Assembly: GCA_964356135.1 (NCBI GenBank)
Contig: CAYHGV010000064.1
Location: 1-17,419 of the forward strand
From: CAYHGV01 sp964356135
Lineage (GTDB): Bacteria; Hydrothermota; Tepidihabitantia; CAYHGV01
Direction of reading: 5' to 3'
Length of the DNA: 17,419 bases
Position numbers and translations under genes: made by a program. Below, piece by piece: positions 7,270-15,700 of the stretch. Each line of letters starts with the position of its first letter. The first letter of the stretch is position 1. The notes beneath the pieces are model-generated. The model saw only the letters and a program-made list of their open reading frames with translations, was not told where the DNA came from and made no database searches.

Positions 7270-7950
7270 TCACGGCCAGGATTTTATATTGGATGTGCCA
7301 TAAGTGTAACATATAGGCCACGGAGGAAAGGTGAGACCAATATGTAGAGCAATTCCGGTCCATCTATTGCCTTCGTATAGCGCACCAAAACCTAAGTGAC
7401 TACCATAGCCAGCCCCATATTCACTGAAGACATCTCCACATTGACCGAAAATAAGATCAATGCTAGCTCCAATCAGGGCTGTAGAAGCGCCACTCCACTG
7501 TTGAGCACCAAATATTGGACGAATATTTTCTCCCCACGAATAAAATAATAGTGTTCCACTTGTAGCAAGAGATAATTGAAGTCCTGGAGGAGGTTGGCGA
7601 ACTGAAACATGGGTATGATTGGGTGGGGCTGTTCTTATCATTGGACCACCTGCTGTGCCTCCGGATAGAGCAGGCCCGGGTCTTCCTACATGAGGGCCGC
7701 GCCCGGCTGCGGAACCTGGAGATTTTGCCGGGTCGAAATAGGCACTGCGACCACTCCAGGGGTCATAGCCGGGTTCGTTTTCAGAAGAGAACATTAATGA
7801 TAGGTCTAAAGGCTCAAAAATTCCCTCGCGCCCACCGCTGAGATGGAGCCGTCTCTGGTAATCCCGGACTTCGATCGCCGGGAATATGACTGCCTCAAAA
7901 CCACCCCACTGCAATCCCAACGGATCAATAAAGACCAACGGGTTATTCAT
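7270..7950 (-). CDS. RHS protein C-terminal segment with variable tail (separated by a stop codon)
   Basis: The frame starts at an ATG that is itself inside the conserved RHS core: MNNPLVFIDPLGL (1-13) is the usual end of that core, after which RHS proteins carry a variable C-terminal domain. The frame is the same as that of the RHS fragment at 7984-9078, separated by a TAA at 7984-7986 and the core residues IPQSLLRYGYC. The remaining 213 residues have a Gly/Pro-rich linker (about 60-130) and a glycine- and aromatic-rich tail (about 130-226) with two or three cysteines. I recognise no toxin family or catalytic motif in it. It may be a broken part of a single gene, or be translated by reinitiation at its ATG. 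A membrane protein follows 22 bases downstream as a possible immunity partner. Confidence 0.6.
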   Translation of the reverse strand: MNNPLVFIDPLGLQWGGFEAVIFPAIEVRDYQRRLHLSGGREGIFEPLDLSLMFSSENEPGYDPWSGRSAYFDPAKSPGSAAGRGPHVGRPGPALSGGTAGGPMIRTAPPNHTHVSVRQPPPGLQLSLATSGTLLFYSWGENIRPIFGAQQWSGASTALIGASIDLIFGQCGDVFSEYGAGYGSHLGFGALYEGNRWTGIALHIGLTFPPWPICYTYGTSNIKSWP

Positions 7951-7983
7951 ACAGTATCCGTATCTCAGAAGGCTCTGGGGAAT

Positions 7984-9078
7984 TTACAAGAATCCACCAA
8001 AGGGGTCTAAAGTAATGAACCTTCCGATGTAGGAATTATAATACCGCTGGCAGAAGTAATAAAGACCGCTCTCGTCATCCAGCTCTTTACCGGTAAACTT
8101 GTGGCTGTTTTGGCCTTGGTAACTTAAAGGTTCCCCGAACGGGAAATACCATTGAGTCCAGACGATAGACCCGTTCATCTTGCTCATCTTTCTTGGCGAG
8201 CCTAAGGCATCGCAGTGGTAGAACAGGGTATCCATCTTAGCTTCATCGGGATTCGGGGTGATCATTGCAAGATGTAATCCTCCGGCATAGACATAATTGG
8301 TTTTGATTTGGCCGTTGGAGGCGTATTCGGCGATTGGGTTGATGCCGTCGTAGTAGTAATAGGTGTTCTCGACCGAGCACTGGACACCAGAGCCCGGGTC
8401 AGGGTCGTTGGGTTCCGGGTCGGTATAGTCGTTACGGGAATGGTCTACACCATAAAGGACAGCGGTTGACCCGCCAGGGGTAACGTCCGAGGCAGAAGAG
8501 CCGCCGTTCTTGAAGGGGTTTTGGTTTTTATAGCCGGATTTGAAGGTGAAATAAGCGATTCGTAAATCCCGGGCATTGCCCAAGAGGGATTTGAGGATAT
8601 GGATTCTCACCCTGCCGTTGAGACCGGTTGAGAGTAGTATACCACCCATTCCCGTGGGGTTAGAGTGCTTCACTAAGTCGGCATCATAGTAGCCGTAATC
8701 GTTTACCTTTTTGAAGTAGCGGCAGTATTCCCAGGCTGCATCCGGTGCAACATAGGTTAAAGTGTCCTCGGGCAATCGCGGCTGACCCGTGCCTTCAACC
8801 GTATCGGTCGAGATGGCTGCAAATATCTGGCAGTCATTGAATGGGTGAAGGGCGTCGATGCGGTGCATCGTAAGCTCAAGGGTCAGGGTGTCGGTGCAGT
8901 TTCGAACAAGCATTGTCCCGAAATCCCGGGTAGAATCGGTCGGAGTGTCTATCCGTAGAACGAAGTCATCGTAAGCATCAGGCTGGACTAAGAAGCTGCC
9001 CTGGGAGGTGAGGGGAGTGCAGGTCATGACCATTTTTCGCACGCGGAGACCGGAGGCGTTGGGAAGAAAAAGGGTCAA
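7984..9078 (-). pseudogene. RHS repeat-associated core protein fragment, interrupted by TAA
   Basis: The 364-residue frame ends in an RHS core: YYYYDGINPIAEY (240-252), YHCDALGSPR (287-296), FTGKELDDESGLYYF (328-342) and GRFITLDPFGGFL (352-364). The core then stops at a TAA (7984-7986), although the expected continuation (IPQSLLRYGYCMNNPLVF) is present in the same frame immediately after. RHS proteins are normally over 1,000 residues, with many YD repeats forming a shell round a C-terminal toxin. Here the first 230 residues show no YD repeats and the frame is preceded by another in-frame TAA at 9082-9084; the nominal start is a TTG. I therefore read it as an orphan or decayed RHS tail rather than an intact gene. 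It lies 100 bases after purH with no promoter I can recognise. Sequencing error at the TAA cannot be excluded. Confidence 0.7.
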
Positions 9079-9178
9079 ACCTTAAAAAATCACGAATTGG
9101 AATCCACATGGTTCCAAAGCTAAGATTCTTATTGGGAGGGAATGGGATGCTGGTTGCCTCATTACAATATTGCTACGC

Positions 9179-10669
9179 TTAATGCCGGAAGTGCCGAACT
9201 TTGGTAAAAATCAAAACCTGGCCGTGTTCGTTGGCGGCGTCGATGACCTCCTGGTCGCGAATCGAGCCGCCCGGTTCGACCAGCGCGGTAATTCCTGCCT
9301 GGGCAGAAATATCGACCGAATCCCGGAACGGGAAAAAACCGTCGGTGCCTAACAGCGAACCCTGTGCCCGGCCTTCGGACTTTTTGATTGCCAGTTCGAC
9401 CGCATCAACGCGCGACATCTGCCCGGCACCGATACCGACGGTTTGATTTTTGGTCGACAGGACGCACGAGTTCGATTTGGCATGCTTGGTTACCTTCCAG
9501 GCGAACCGCAAACCCTCCAGTTCTTCGGTCGTCGGCTTACGTGCGCTCACCACTTCCCAGTCTTCGGTTTTTTCTTCAAGGATGTCCTGGGTTTGACAGA
9601 GGACACCGGCAAACGCCGAGCGGACCGACATCGGAGCAGGGCGACCGGAAAAACGGATCAACCGCAGGTTTTTCTTCTGTTTGAGTATCGCTAACGCTTC
9701 GGGAGTGAACTCGGGAGCAACGATTACCTCTAAGAATATCGGTGCGAGGTCTTTGGCAACCGCCTCATCGACCGGGCGGTTGAAGCCGACGATTCCGCCG
9801 AAGGCGGATTTTGAATCGCACTCGAATGCCCGGCTAAATGCCTGTTTCGGATTGTCGCCCAGCCCGACGCCGCAGGGATTATTGTGTTTGATAATCGCCG
9901 ACACCGGTTCGGAAAATTCGGCAATCAGGTGGAGGGTTGCGTCGGTATCGAGAATATTATTATACGAGAGTTCTTTTCCGCCCAATTGTTCGATGGCTAA
10001 TTCGGAAAACGGGTCGGAATAGAAAAATGCCGACTGGTGCGGATTTTCGCCGTAACGCAACGGCAGTGCTTTGATATACGGTTTTACCAGATGATGGCTG
10101 AAATCGACTTTTTTGAATTGGCGCGATAGATATTCATAGATCACGGCATCGTAGTAGGTGACCGTTTCAAAAGCCTTCAATGCCAACAGCTCGAGAGTAT
10201 GGGGAAGGATTTCGCCCGTCTGTTTCAGTTCATCGGTCAGCATCGGGTAGAATTCGGCAGACGGAACCGGTGCGACATAGGGATAATTTTTCGCCGCCGC
10301 CCGTAACAGGGTGACGCCGCCGATGTCAATCAGTTCAATCATTTCGCTTAAGGAGAGGTCCTTTTTGATATTGGCTTCAAACGGGTAGAGATTGCAGACG
10401 ACAATGTCGATCGGCTGAATGTCGGGTTCTGTGCGCAGCGAGAGGATGCCGCCGAAGATTTTGGGATGGAGGGTTTTTACCCTGCCTTCTAAGATTTCGG
10501 GCGCACCGGTATAGGCGCTCACTTCGACCACCCGGACTCCTGCTTCTTTCAAGGTCTGCCCGGTTTTGCCGGTTGCGAGGATTTCAATGTTGAATTCTTG
10601 CAAGGCGCGCGCAAATTCGACAATACCGGTTTTATCCCAGACACTGATGATTGCTCGTTGTGGTTTCAT
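9179..10669 (-). CDS. purH: Bifunctional AICAR transformylase / IMP cyclohydrolase
   Basis: PurH carries out the last two steps of IMP synthesis: formylation of AICAR with 10-formyl-tetrahydrofolate, then ring closure to IMP. The N-terminal MGS-like cyclohydrolase domain begins RAIISVWDKTG and has ILEGRVKTLHPKIFGGIL. The transformylase domain has LRYGENPHQSAFF, the catalytic KHNNPCG (Lys-His pair) and the family's C-terminal RHFRH. I place the start at the ATG at 10667-10669, giving 496 residues and family-like alignment from MKPQRAIISVW. An in-frame ATG at 10718-10720 would add 17 residues encoded by the repeat upstream and is unlikely. No Shine-Dalgarno sequence is seen; a -10-like AATAAT ends six bases before the ATG. 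Its product feeds GuaA, encoded about 2.8 kb downstream. The RHS remnant follows 100 bases after the stop. Confidence 0.97.
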   Translation of the reverse strand: MKPQRAIISVWDKTGIVEFARALQEFNIEILATGKTGQTLKEAGVRVVEVSAYTGAPEILEGRVKTLHPKIFGGILSLRTEPDIQPIDIVVCNLYPFEANIKKDLSLSEMIELIDIGGVTLLRAAAKNYPYVAPVPSAEFYPMLTDELKQTGEILPHTLELLALKAFETVTYYDAVIYEYLSRQFKKVDFSHHLVKPYIKALPLRYGENPHQSAFFYSDPFSELAIEQLGGKELSYNNILDTDATLHLIAEFSEPVSAIIKHNNPCGVGLGDNPKQAFSRAFECDSKSAFGGIVGFNRPVDEAVAKDLAPIFLEVIVAPEFTPEALAILKQKKNLRLIRFSGRPAPMSVRSAFAGVLCQTQDILEEKTEDWEVVSARKPTTEELEGLRFAWKVTKHAKSNSCVLSTKNQTVGIGAGQMSRVDAVELAIKKSEGRAQGSLLGTDGFFPFRDSVDISAQAGITALVEPGGSIRDQEVIDAANEHGQVLIFTKVRHFRH

Positions 10670-10675
10670 AAGCGG

Positions 10676-10704
10676 ATTATTTGACCACAGATTGACCCTG
10701 TTAG
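10676..10704 (-). promoter_or_regulatory. Probable promoter of purH, predicted leaderless
   Basis: On the minus strand CTAACA (10699-10704, four of six -35 positions) is followed by a 17-base spacer and AATAAT (10676-10681, five of six -10 positions), six bases before the purH ATG. The -35 lies inside the inner arm of the inverted repeat at 10695-10758. It is weaker than the guaA and apgM promoters, but the spacing relative to the ATG is the same. Confidence 0.45.
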
Positions 10705-10758
10705 ATAGAAGGTCAGCCACGCGAACGAGACTTTGTGAACAGAAGTATCTAACAGGGT
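10695..10758. repeat. 64-base element with perfect 13-bp inverted ends
   Basis: ACCCTGTTAGATA (10695-10707) and its exact reverse complement TATCTAACAGGGT (10746-10758) enclose 38 bases. Sheer chance is unlikely for a perfect 13-base dyad in so short a gap. The enclosed bases show no gene and only weak internal pairing. The left end lies within the likely purH promoter. The unit resembles a small mobile palindrome, or an RNA hairpin at the end of the apgM transcript; no second copy is seen in this window. Confidence 0.65.
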
Positions 10759-10759
10759 A

Positions 10760-10823
10760 AACACAGATTTACGCAGATTAAGGTTTTAATAATCTTGTGG
10801 TAATCTCGTGGAATCTTGTGGTT
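10760..10823. repeat. CACAGATT/AATCTTGTGG repeat cluster
   Basis: ACACAGATTTACGCAGATTAAGG is followed by three tandem words AATCTTGTGG, AATCTCGTGG and AATCTTGTGG. The first half (CAGATT twice) and the second half (AATCT three times) are inverted relative to each other, so the stretch can fold into an imperfect hairpin. It abuts the 13-bp dyad element on one side and lies 14 bases beyond the apgM stop codon on the other. It belongs to the same loose family as 2424-2474 and 2764-2811. Confidence 0.55.
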
Positions 10824-10837
10824 CACTATCATTGGGT

Positions 10838-12028
10838 TCATGCGCCAAATTTTTTAAGTTTAAGTCCATTGGCTAATAGCAGGGGCATGACCGCAGTAGC
10901 CGGTATGAGACCCAGGCTTCCTCGGGTGCAGCTCTGCTCGGAGAATTGGGCTTTTGCATCAGGACGGACATAGGGTGATGACAAAAGCAGCGGACTGGGA
11001 TGCCAGGAGTGACCGTGTAAAACCGCCGGTGTCGAATGGTCGGCAGTGATGGCAATGACCGTAAACCCGAGCGAAAGAATCTGTGGAATGAACGAATCGA
11101 ACTCTTCGATCAGATTCACTTTACCATCAAAGTCCCCGTCCTCGCCCATCCGGTCGATTTCTTTAAAGTGAAGGTAGAAAAAGTCGAATTTTTTGAAATT
11201 ACTTTTGAGGGTGATGATTTCGCATTTCCAGCCGTCGGTATCGAGTATCTCCATTCCGACCAACCGGGCAAGACCCCGATACATCGGATAGGAGGCGATG
11301 CACGCCGGCGTAACGCCGAACCGGTCGGACATCGATTCGAGCCTCGGGTATTTCGAGAATCCCCGCAGCGACACAAGATTGGCGTTCGGTTCGTCTTTCA
11401 GAATCCGGTTTGCCAGTGCCAGAAATTTGGTGACGACGCGGGATGTTTTTTTCGCATTCGGTTTCAACGATTTTATCGGCAGGGGTGGTTTTCCCTCTTT
11501 GAGCGGGTCGGAATCGGTAATCGCCTCCGAAAGCCCGCGTCCTTTGAAAACAACCACGAACCGGTGCTCACGGCTCGGATGAATGGAGATTTCGCTATCT
11601 TCAATTTTCTTTATTTTACTTTGTAACTTCTGGCACAATCTGGTCGAATCCCGGGTGGCAATTCTTCCCGCCCGCCGGTCGACGATGATGCCGTCGGCAA
11701 TTGTGCTGAAATTCGCCCGGGCACAGAGGTCGTGGTGAGTTAATTTCAGGCCCAGACCCATCGCTTCCAGAATACCGCGGCCAATCTGATATTCGATTGG
11801 GTCATAGCCGAACAAGGCTAAGTGGCCGGGACCGCTGCCCGGGGTGATGCCCGGGCCGACCGGATTGACCAAACCGAGGGAACTGCGGGCAGCCAGCCGG
11901 TCAAGATGGGGGGTTCGGGCGGTTTCGAGTTCGGTTTTTCCTTTTTTGGGTAAACCGCCTAAACCATCAACCACGACGAGCAGAATCTTAGCTTCATTTT
12001 TTGTTATAAGTGGTTTCAGAATGTCCAT
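10838..12028 (-). CDS. apgM: Archaeal-type cofactor-independent phosphoglycerate mutase
   Basis: The enzyme interconverts 3- and 2-phosphoglycerate in glycolysis and gluconeogenesis without 2,3-bisphosphoglycerate. The 396-residue product is typical of the ApgM branch of the alkaline phosphatase superfamily. It has the metal site VVVDGLGGLP (Asp21), the catalytic serine in TPGSGPGHLALFGYDP (Ser65), ADHSTP (Asp330, His331) and HGHSWHP (His338/His340). In the segment that usually reads D-x-x-x-H-D this protein has IDRMGEDGD, with Glu296 where a metal-binding His is common. Related proteins have been proposed to be homoserine kinases, but the motifs fit ApgM. The ATG (12026-12028) has no Shine-Dalgarno sequence and stands six bases after a strong promoter. 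It appears to be a single-gene transcript between two repeat clusters. Confidence 0.92.
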   Translation of the reverse strand: MDILKPLITKNEAKILLVVVDGLGGLPKKGKTELETARTPHLDRLAARSSLGLVNPVGPGITPGSGPGHLALFGYDPIEYQIGRGILEAMGLGLKLTHHDLCARANFSTIADGIIVDRRAGRIATRDSTRLCQKLQSKIKKIEDSEISIHPSREHRFVVVFKGRGLSEAITDSDPLKEGKPPLPIKSLKPNAKKTSRVVTKFLALANRILKDEPNANLVSLRGFSKYPRLESMSDRFGVTPACIASYPMYRGLARLVGMEILDTDGWKCEIITLKSNFKKFDFFYLHFKEIDRMGEDGDFDGKVNLIEEFDSFIPQILSLGFTVIAITADHSTPAVLHGHSWHPSPLLLSSPYVRPDAKAQFSEQSCTRGSLGLIPATAVMPLLLANGLKLKKFGA

Positions 12029-12034
12029 TTATGG

Positions 12035-12062
12035 ATTCTATAAGGATTTTTTAGTATGTCAA
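12035..12062 (-). promoter_or_regulatory. Promoter of apgM, predicted leaderless
   Basis: On the minus strand a perfect -35 box TTGACA (12057-12062), a 16-base AT-rich spacer and a -10 box TAGAAT (12035-12040, five of six) are followed by six bases and the ATG. Together with guaA this is the clearest case of a start codon sitting at the expected transcription start. Confidence 0.75.
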
Positions 12063-12086
12063 GTAGAGTTTAAAGAGAATTCTGAC

Positions 12087-12188
12087 AAACCACCGAAGAC
12101 ACTGAAAACACGGAAGGGTTATTATTTGTATTTCGATCATTATTCCGTGAATTCCGTGTCCGCCAAGATTGGTGGCGGATCAGTGGTT
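12087..12188. repeat. 102-base nested palindromic intergenic repeat
   Basis: Outer arms AACCAC (12088-12093) and GTGGTT (12183-12188) enclose inner arms CACGGAA (12109-12115) and TTCCGTG (12143-12149), and a separate perfect hairpin CCGCCA-N7-TGGCGG (12160-12178). The words CACCGAAGACACTGAAAACACGG and TTCCGTGAATTCCGTGTCCG, read here in pieces, are inverted versions of each other. It fills the gap between the DksA/TraR-like gene and the apgM promoter and belongs to the same loose family as the CACGAAT and CACAGATT units. Confidence 0.65.
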
Positions 12189-12218
12189 AAAAATGACTTT
12201 TTAAGTGGTCTTTTTAAA

Positions 12219-12602
12219 TCAAACCGGGTTGGAGGACGTGGTGTCTTCTTCTTTTTTGCATTTGATGCAGAGCCGGGCATAGGGAACGGCCAGCAGTCGT
12301 TGTCGGGGAATTTCTTCTGCACATTTTTCGCACCGGCCGAAGCTGCCGTCGGCAATTTTTTTGAGGGCGACATCGATCGACCGCAGGGACTGGAATTCCT
12401 GGGTGGTCAAAGCGGAGGCGATTTCGCGCTGATAGGTATCCGAGCCCTGGTCGCCGGGGTGGGTGGAGTAGGATGACAGGTCTCCGCCCATTTCTTTCTG
12501 GGGTTGTAACAGGACCTCACCGGTAAAGCCCAGCTGTTTGAGAACGCGTTCCTTTTCCGCCAAGAGCATCTGCTCGAATTTCTTCAAATATTTTTTTTTC
12601 AT
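12219..12602 (-). CDS. DksA/TraR-family C4 zinc finger protein
   Basis: This 127-residue protein has a long basic N-terminal helix (MKKKYLKKFEQMLLAEKER), a middle part STHPGDQGSDTYQRE with two aspartates (Asp51, Asp55), a second helix, and a C-terminal zinc finger with Cys91-x2-Cys94 and Cys112-x2-Cys115. This is the plan of DksA/TraR proteins, which bind the RNA polymerase secondary channel and, with ppGpp, tune transcription. The D-x-x-D-x-A tip motif of classical DksA is not clearly matched, so it may be a YteA-like or other family member rather than true DksA. It starts 162 bases after the ileS stop. The 5' region has a small hairpin (12618-12636, CCGCA/TGCGG) and a weak AAAGG before the ATG, but no convincing promoter. 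Nine A residues follow the ATG directly. Confidence 0.85.
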   Translation of the reverse strand: MKKKYLKKFEQMLLAEKERVLKQLGFTGEVLLQPQKEMGGDLSSYSTHPGDQGSDTYQREIASALTTQEFQSLRSIDVALKKIADGSFGRCEKCAEEIPRQRLLAVPYARLCIKCKKEEDTTSSNPV

Positions 12603-12764
12603 AGAAACCTTTGAAACCGCAGCTGAACGTTGCGGGGATACATTCTACTCCGCCCAGCAATGCGGCGGCCCAAATCCGAAATCCTGAACAAATTCGAAAA
12701 ATTCAGCACCCAAACTCCTTTGGAATTTAGCACTCTGCGTTTATCGGTGACTGATGTCAGCATT

Positions 12765-15700
12765 TCACTGTTCGATTTTTTGGAGGAGCAGTTTCGCCGG
12801 TTCGCCGTTAATCTCACACTCGGTTATTCCTTCTTTGAGCGAATCGAGTCGGTTGATTTCCACCGCCAGGGTCTCCTGGGATATGTAACTCTTGAAAGAG
12901 CTAATCGCGTCGGCTAACCGTTCGGAAGTATGATAGAAGAGTCTTATCCGGTCGGTCACTTCAAAACCGGTCTCTTTACGCAGCCGTTGAACCCGGTGGA
13001 CTAATTCCCGCGCCAAACCTTCATTGATGAGTTCGGGGGTGAGGGTGGTGTTGAGTGCCAATCCGTACTGACGGTCGCCTTCGACGAAATGGTCTTTTTC
13101 CTGCTTCACGACCTCTACATCCGCGGCGGTGATTGTGTATTCTGCACCGTCTTTTTTAATTGATAGTATACCGCTGGTGATGAATTTTTTAATGTCTTCG
13201 GCGGGCAGCTGACCGATCGTCTCCGCCACAATTTTGACTTCTTTTCCAAATTTTGGACCCAAGCGGTCGAATTTCGGTTTCAGTCGATAGCTGACCAGAT
13301 CATCGAGATTTTCGACCAGGCGAATTTCTTTGATGTTGAGCTCGTCTTTGATCAAGTCGGACAATTTTTCGACCGCAGCCTTCTCTGCCGGGGTCGGCAC
13401 TGCCATCAGGGCTACCGATAGAGGCTGGCGCACTTTAATCTTTGCCCGCTCCCGGCTTGCATGTCCTAAGTAGACAAGGTGACGGACCAGCGTCATCTCT
13501 TTTTCCAGGGTTTCGTCCCGGACCGATGGATCGTAGTGCGGATAATCGTTAAGATGGACACTCTCGGGTGCGGTTGGATCGACCGACCGGACCAGATTCT
13601 GGTAGATATCTTCTGCCCAGAACGGCATCGACGGGGCGATGAGTTTGGTGAGGGTGGTCAGGCATTCATAGAGCGTGAGGTAGGCTGAAACTTTTTCTTT
13701 ATCTCCTTCCGATTTCCAGAACCGTCGCCGGCTACGGCGTACATACCAGAGGGAGATGTCATCGACAAACCGTTCAATCTCTTTGGGCGTGGCTGCCGGG
13801 TCGTAGTCGTCTAACCGCTCCCGGACGAATTTAATTAGAGCCTGCAACCGCGAGATAATCCAGCGGTCGAGGAGCGAGCGTTCGGTTACCGGGATATACT
13901 GAACGGCCCGGGGATTAAAACGATCAATAGTGGCATAAGTAACGAAGAAACCATAAACATTCCAGAGGGTTAAGAGACGGCGGGTTATTTCCCGGGCGTG
14001 TTCGTAACCGAAGTTCAGGTTCTGAAACGGGTTATGGTCAACATACATCCAGCGCATGACATCGGCACCGATCCGCTCGGCCGCATCTTCAAACCAGATG
14101 ACGTTGCCTTTGGATTTATGCATGTCATCGCCCTGTTCGTCTTTGAGCAGGGCATAGCCCAGCAGCACTTTGAACGGTGGTTTGTTCTCAAGGACGGTCG
14201 ACATTGCTAAAATCGCATAGAACCAGTTTCTAAACTGGCCGGGGAAGGACTCGGTAATAAAATCGACGGGAAACCACTCCTGCCAGTACTGTCGGTTGGT
14301 CAGATAACCGTAGGTCGAATAAGGAACGATGCCGGCGTCGAGCCAGGGGTTACCAACATCTAAAATTCTCGAGACCTCGCTGCCGCATTTTCCGCAGGTG
14401 ATCTTCACGTTGTCAATCCACGGACGGTGGGGGGTATGGCCTTCAAATTCCACCCAGCCGGCAGTGGCTTTTGATTGTAATTCATCCCTGCTGCCGATGA
14501 CTTCGAAATTGCCGCAGCCACACTTATAAATCGGCAGCGCCAATCCCCAGTAGCGTTTTTTAGAAATGCACCAATCTTCCATATTGTACAACCAGTCCAG
14601 TTCCCGTTCTAAGCCAAACTCCGGAATCCAGCGGATCTGTTTCGCTACATCCATTATCATATAGCGCAGTTCTTGCATTGATATGAACCACTCATCAACC
14701 AAACGGAATACGAGCTCACTGTCACATCGCCAGCAGACCGGATAGCGGTGAGTGTAATTTTCAATCTTATAGGTCAGACCCTTTCGGGTGAGGTCTTTAA
14801 AAATAAGTTCGGCACTATCCGCTACATTCGTTCCCGAAAGCCAGCCAAAGCCGTCGAGAAATACTCCGAATTCATCTAACGGTGCGATGACTGCCAGAGG
14901 AAATTCCTTACTCAGGGTGAAGTCTTCTTTTCCGCAGCCGGGTGCGATATGGACCATGCCGGTCCCTTCGGTCTCCGAGATCTCTTTCCAGGAGATGGTT
15001 CTATGCTTGACGCCGATTTGCGCCGGCAGCTCATCGAACGGACCCTGGTAGGCGAGACCGACGAGCTTTTCCCCGGGGAACTCGTCTAAAATTTCGTATT
15101 TCCCTTTCAATACCCCCAACCGGCTTTTGGCAAGATAGTAGGTATCCCCGTTTTGTTTGACTTTGCTATAGGTGAACTCAGGATGAACCGCCACCCCGGT
15201 ATTGGAGGTTAAAGTCCAGGGGGTGGTGGTCCAGACCAGAAGATATTCATGCTCCCGGCCGATGATCGGGAGGCGGAAGTAGATGCTGGGGTGAACGAGT
15301 TCCTGATAGCCTTCGGTTACAATTTCGTGTTCGGAGAGAGCGGTGCCGCAGCGCGTGCACCAGGGCATGACGTCATGTCCTTCGTATATCCAGCCCCGGT
15401 CGAAGCATTTTTTTAAAAAATGCCAGATGGTGTAATTATTCTCGTCCGACATCGTGTAATAAGAGTTATCCCAATCCATCCACTGTCCTAATCGGATGGA
15501 CTGTTGAGTCTGGATTTTCGAATATTTCAGCACTCGTTCTTTGCATTTTTCAACGAAATTGCCAATTCCAAATTTCTCAATATCCCGTTTGGAGTTAAAG
15601 CCGAGCTCGCGCTCGACCTCGACCTCGACCCAGAGCCCCTGGCAATCAAAGCCGTTCTGGTAGCGTTGGTCGTAACCCTGCATCGCTTTGTAGCGCTGGA

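Noticed and set aside
7984..7986. TAA recoded as a sense codon or selenocysteine-like readthrough
   Set aside because: guaA and purH end at TAA with family-typical C-termini, and no readthrough structure is evident.
10670..10720. Upstream ATG adding 17 residues to PurH
   Set aside because: The extra residues are encoded by the promoter and repeat, and the family alignment begins at MKPQRAIISVW.
10760..10823. CRISPR-like array (three copies of AATCTTGTGG)
   Set aside because: The copies are only 10 bases long, nearly adjacent and without unique spacers; no cas gene is present.
12618..12647. TAGAAT and a small hairpin upstream of the DksA/TraR-like gene as promoter and regulatory leader
   Set aside because: No -35 box at a suitable distance could be found, and the five-base-pair stem is weak.
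15605..15630. Tandem CTCGACCTCGACCTCGACC in ileS
   Set aside because: It simply encodes the conserved VEVEVE stretch of the synthetase.
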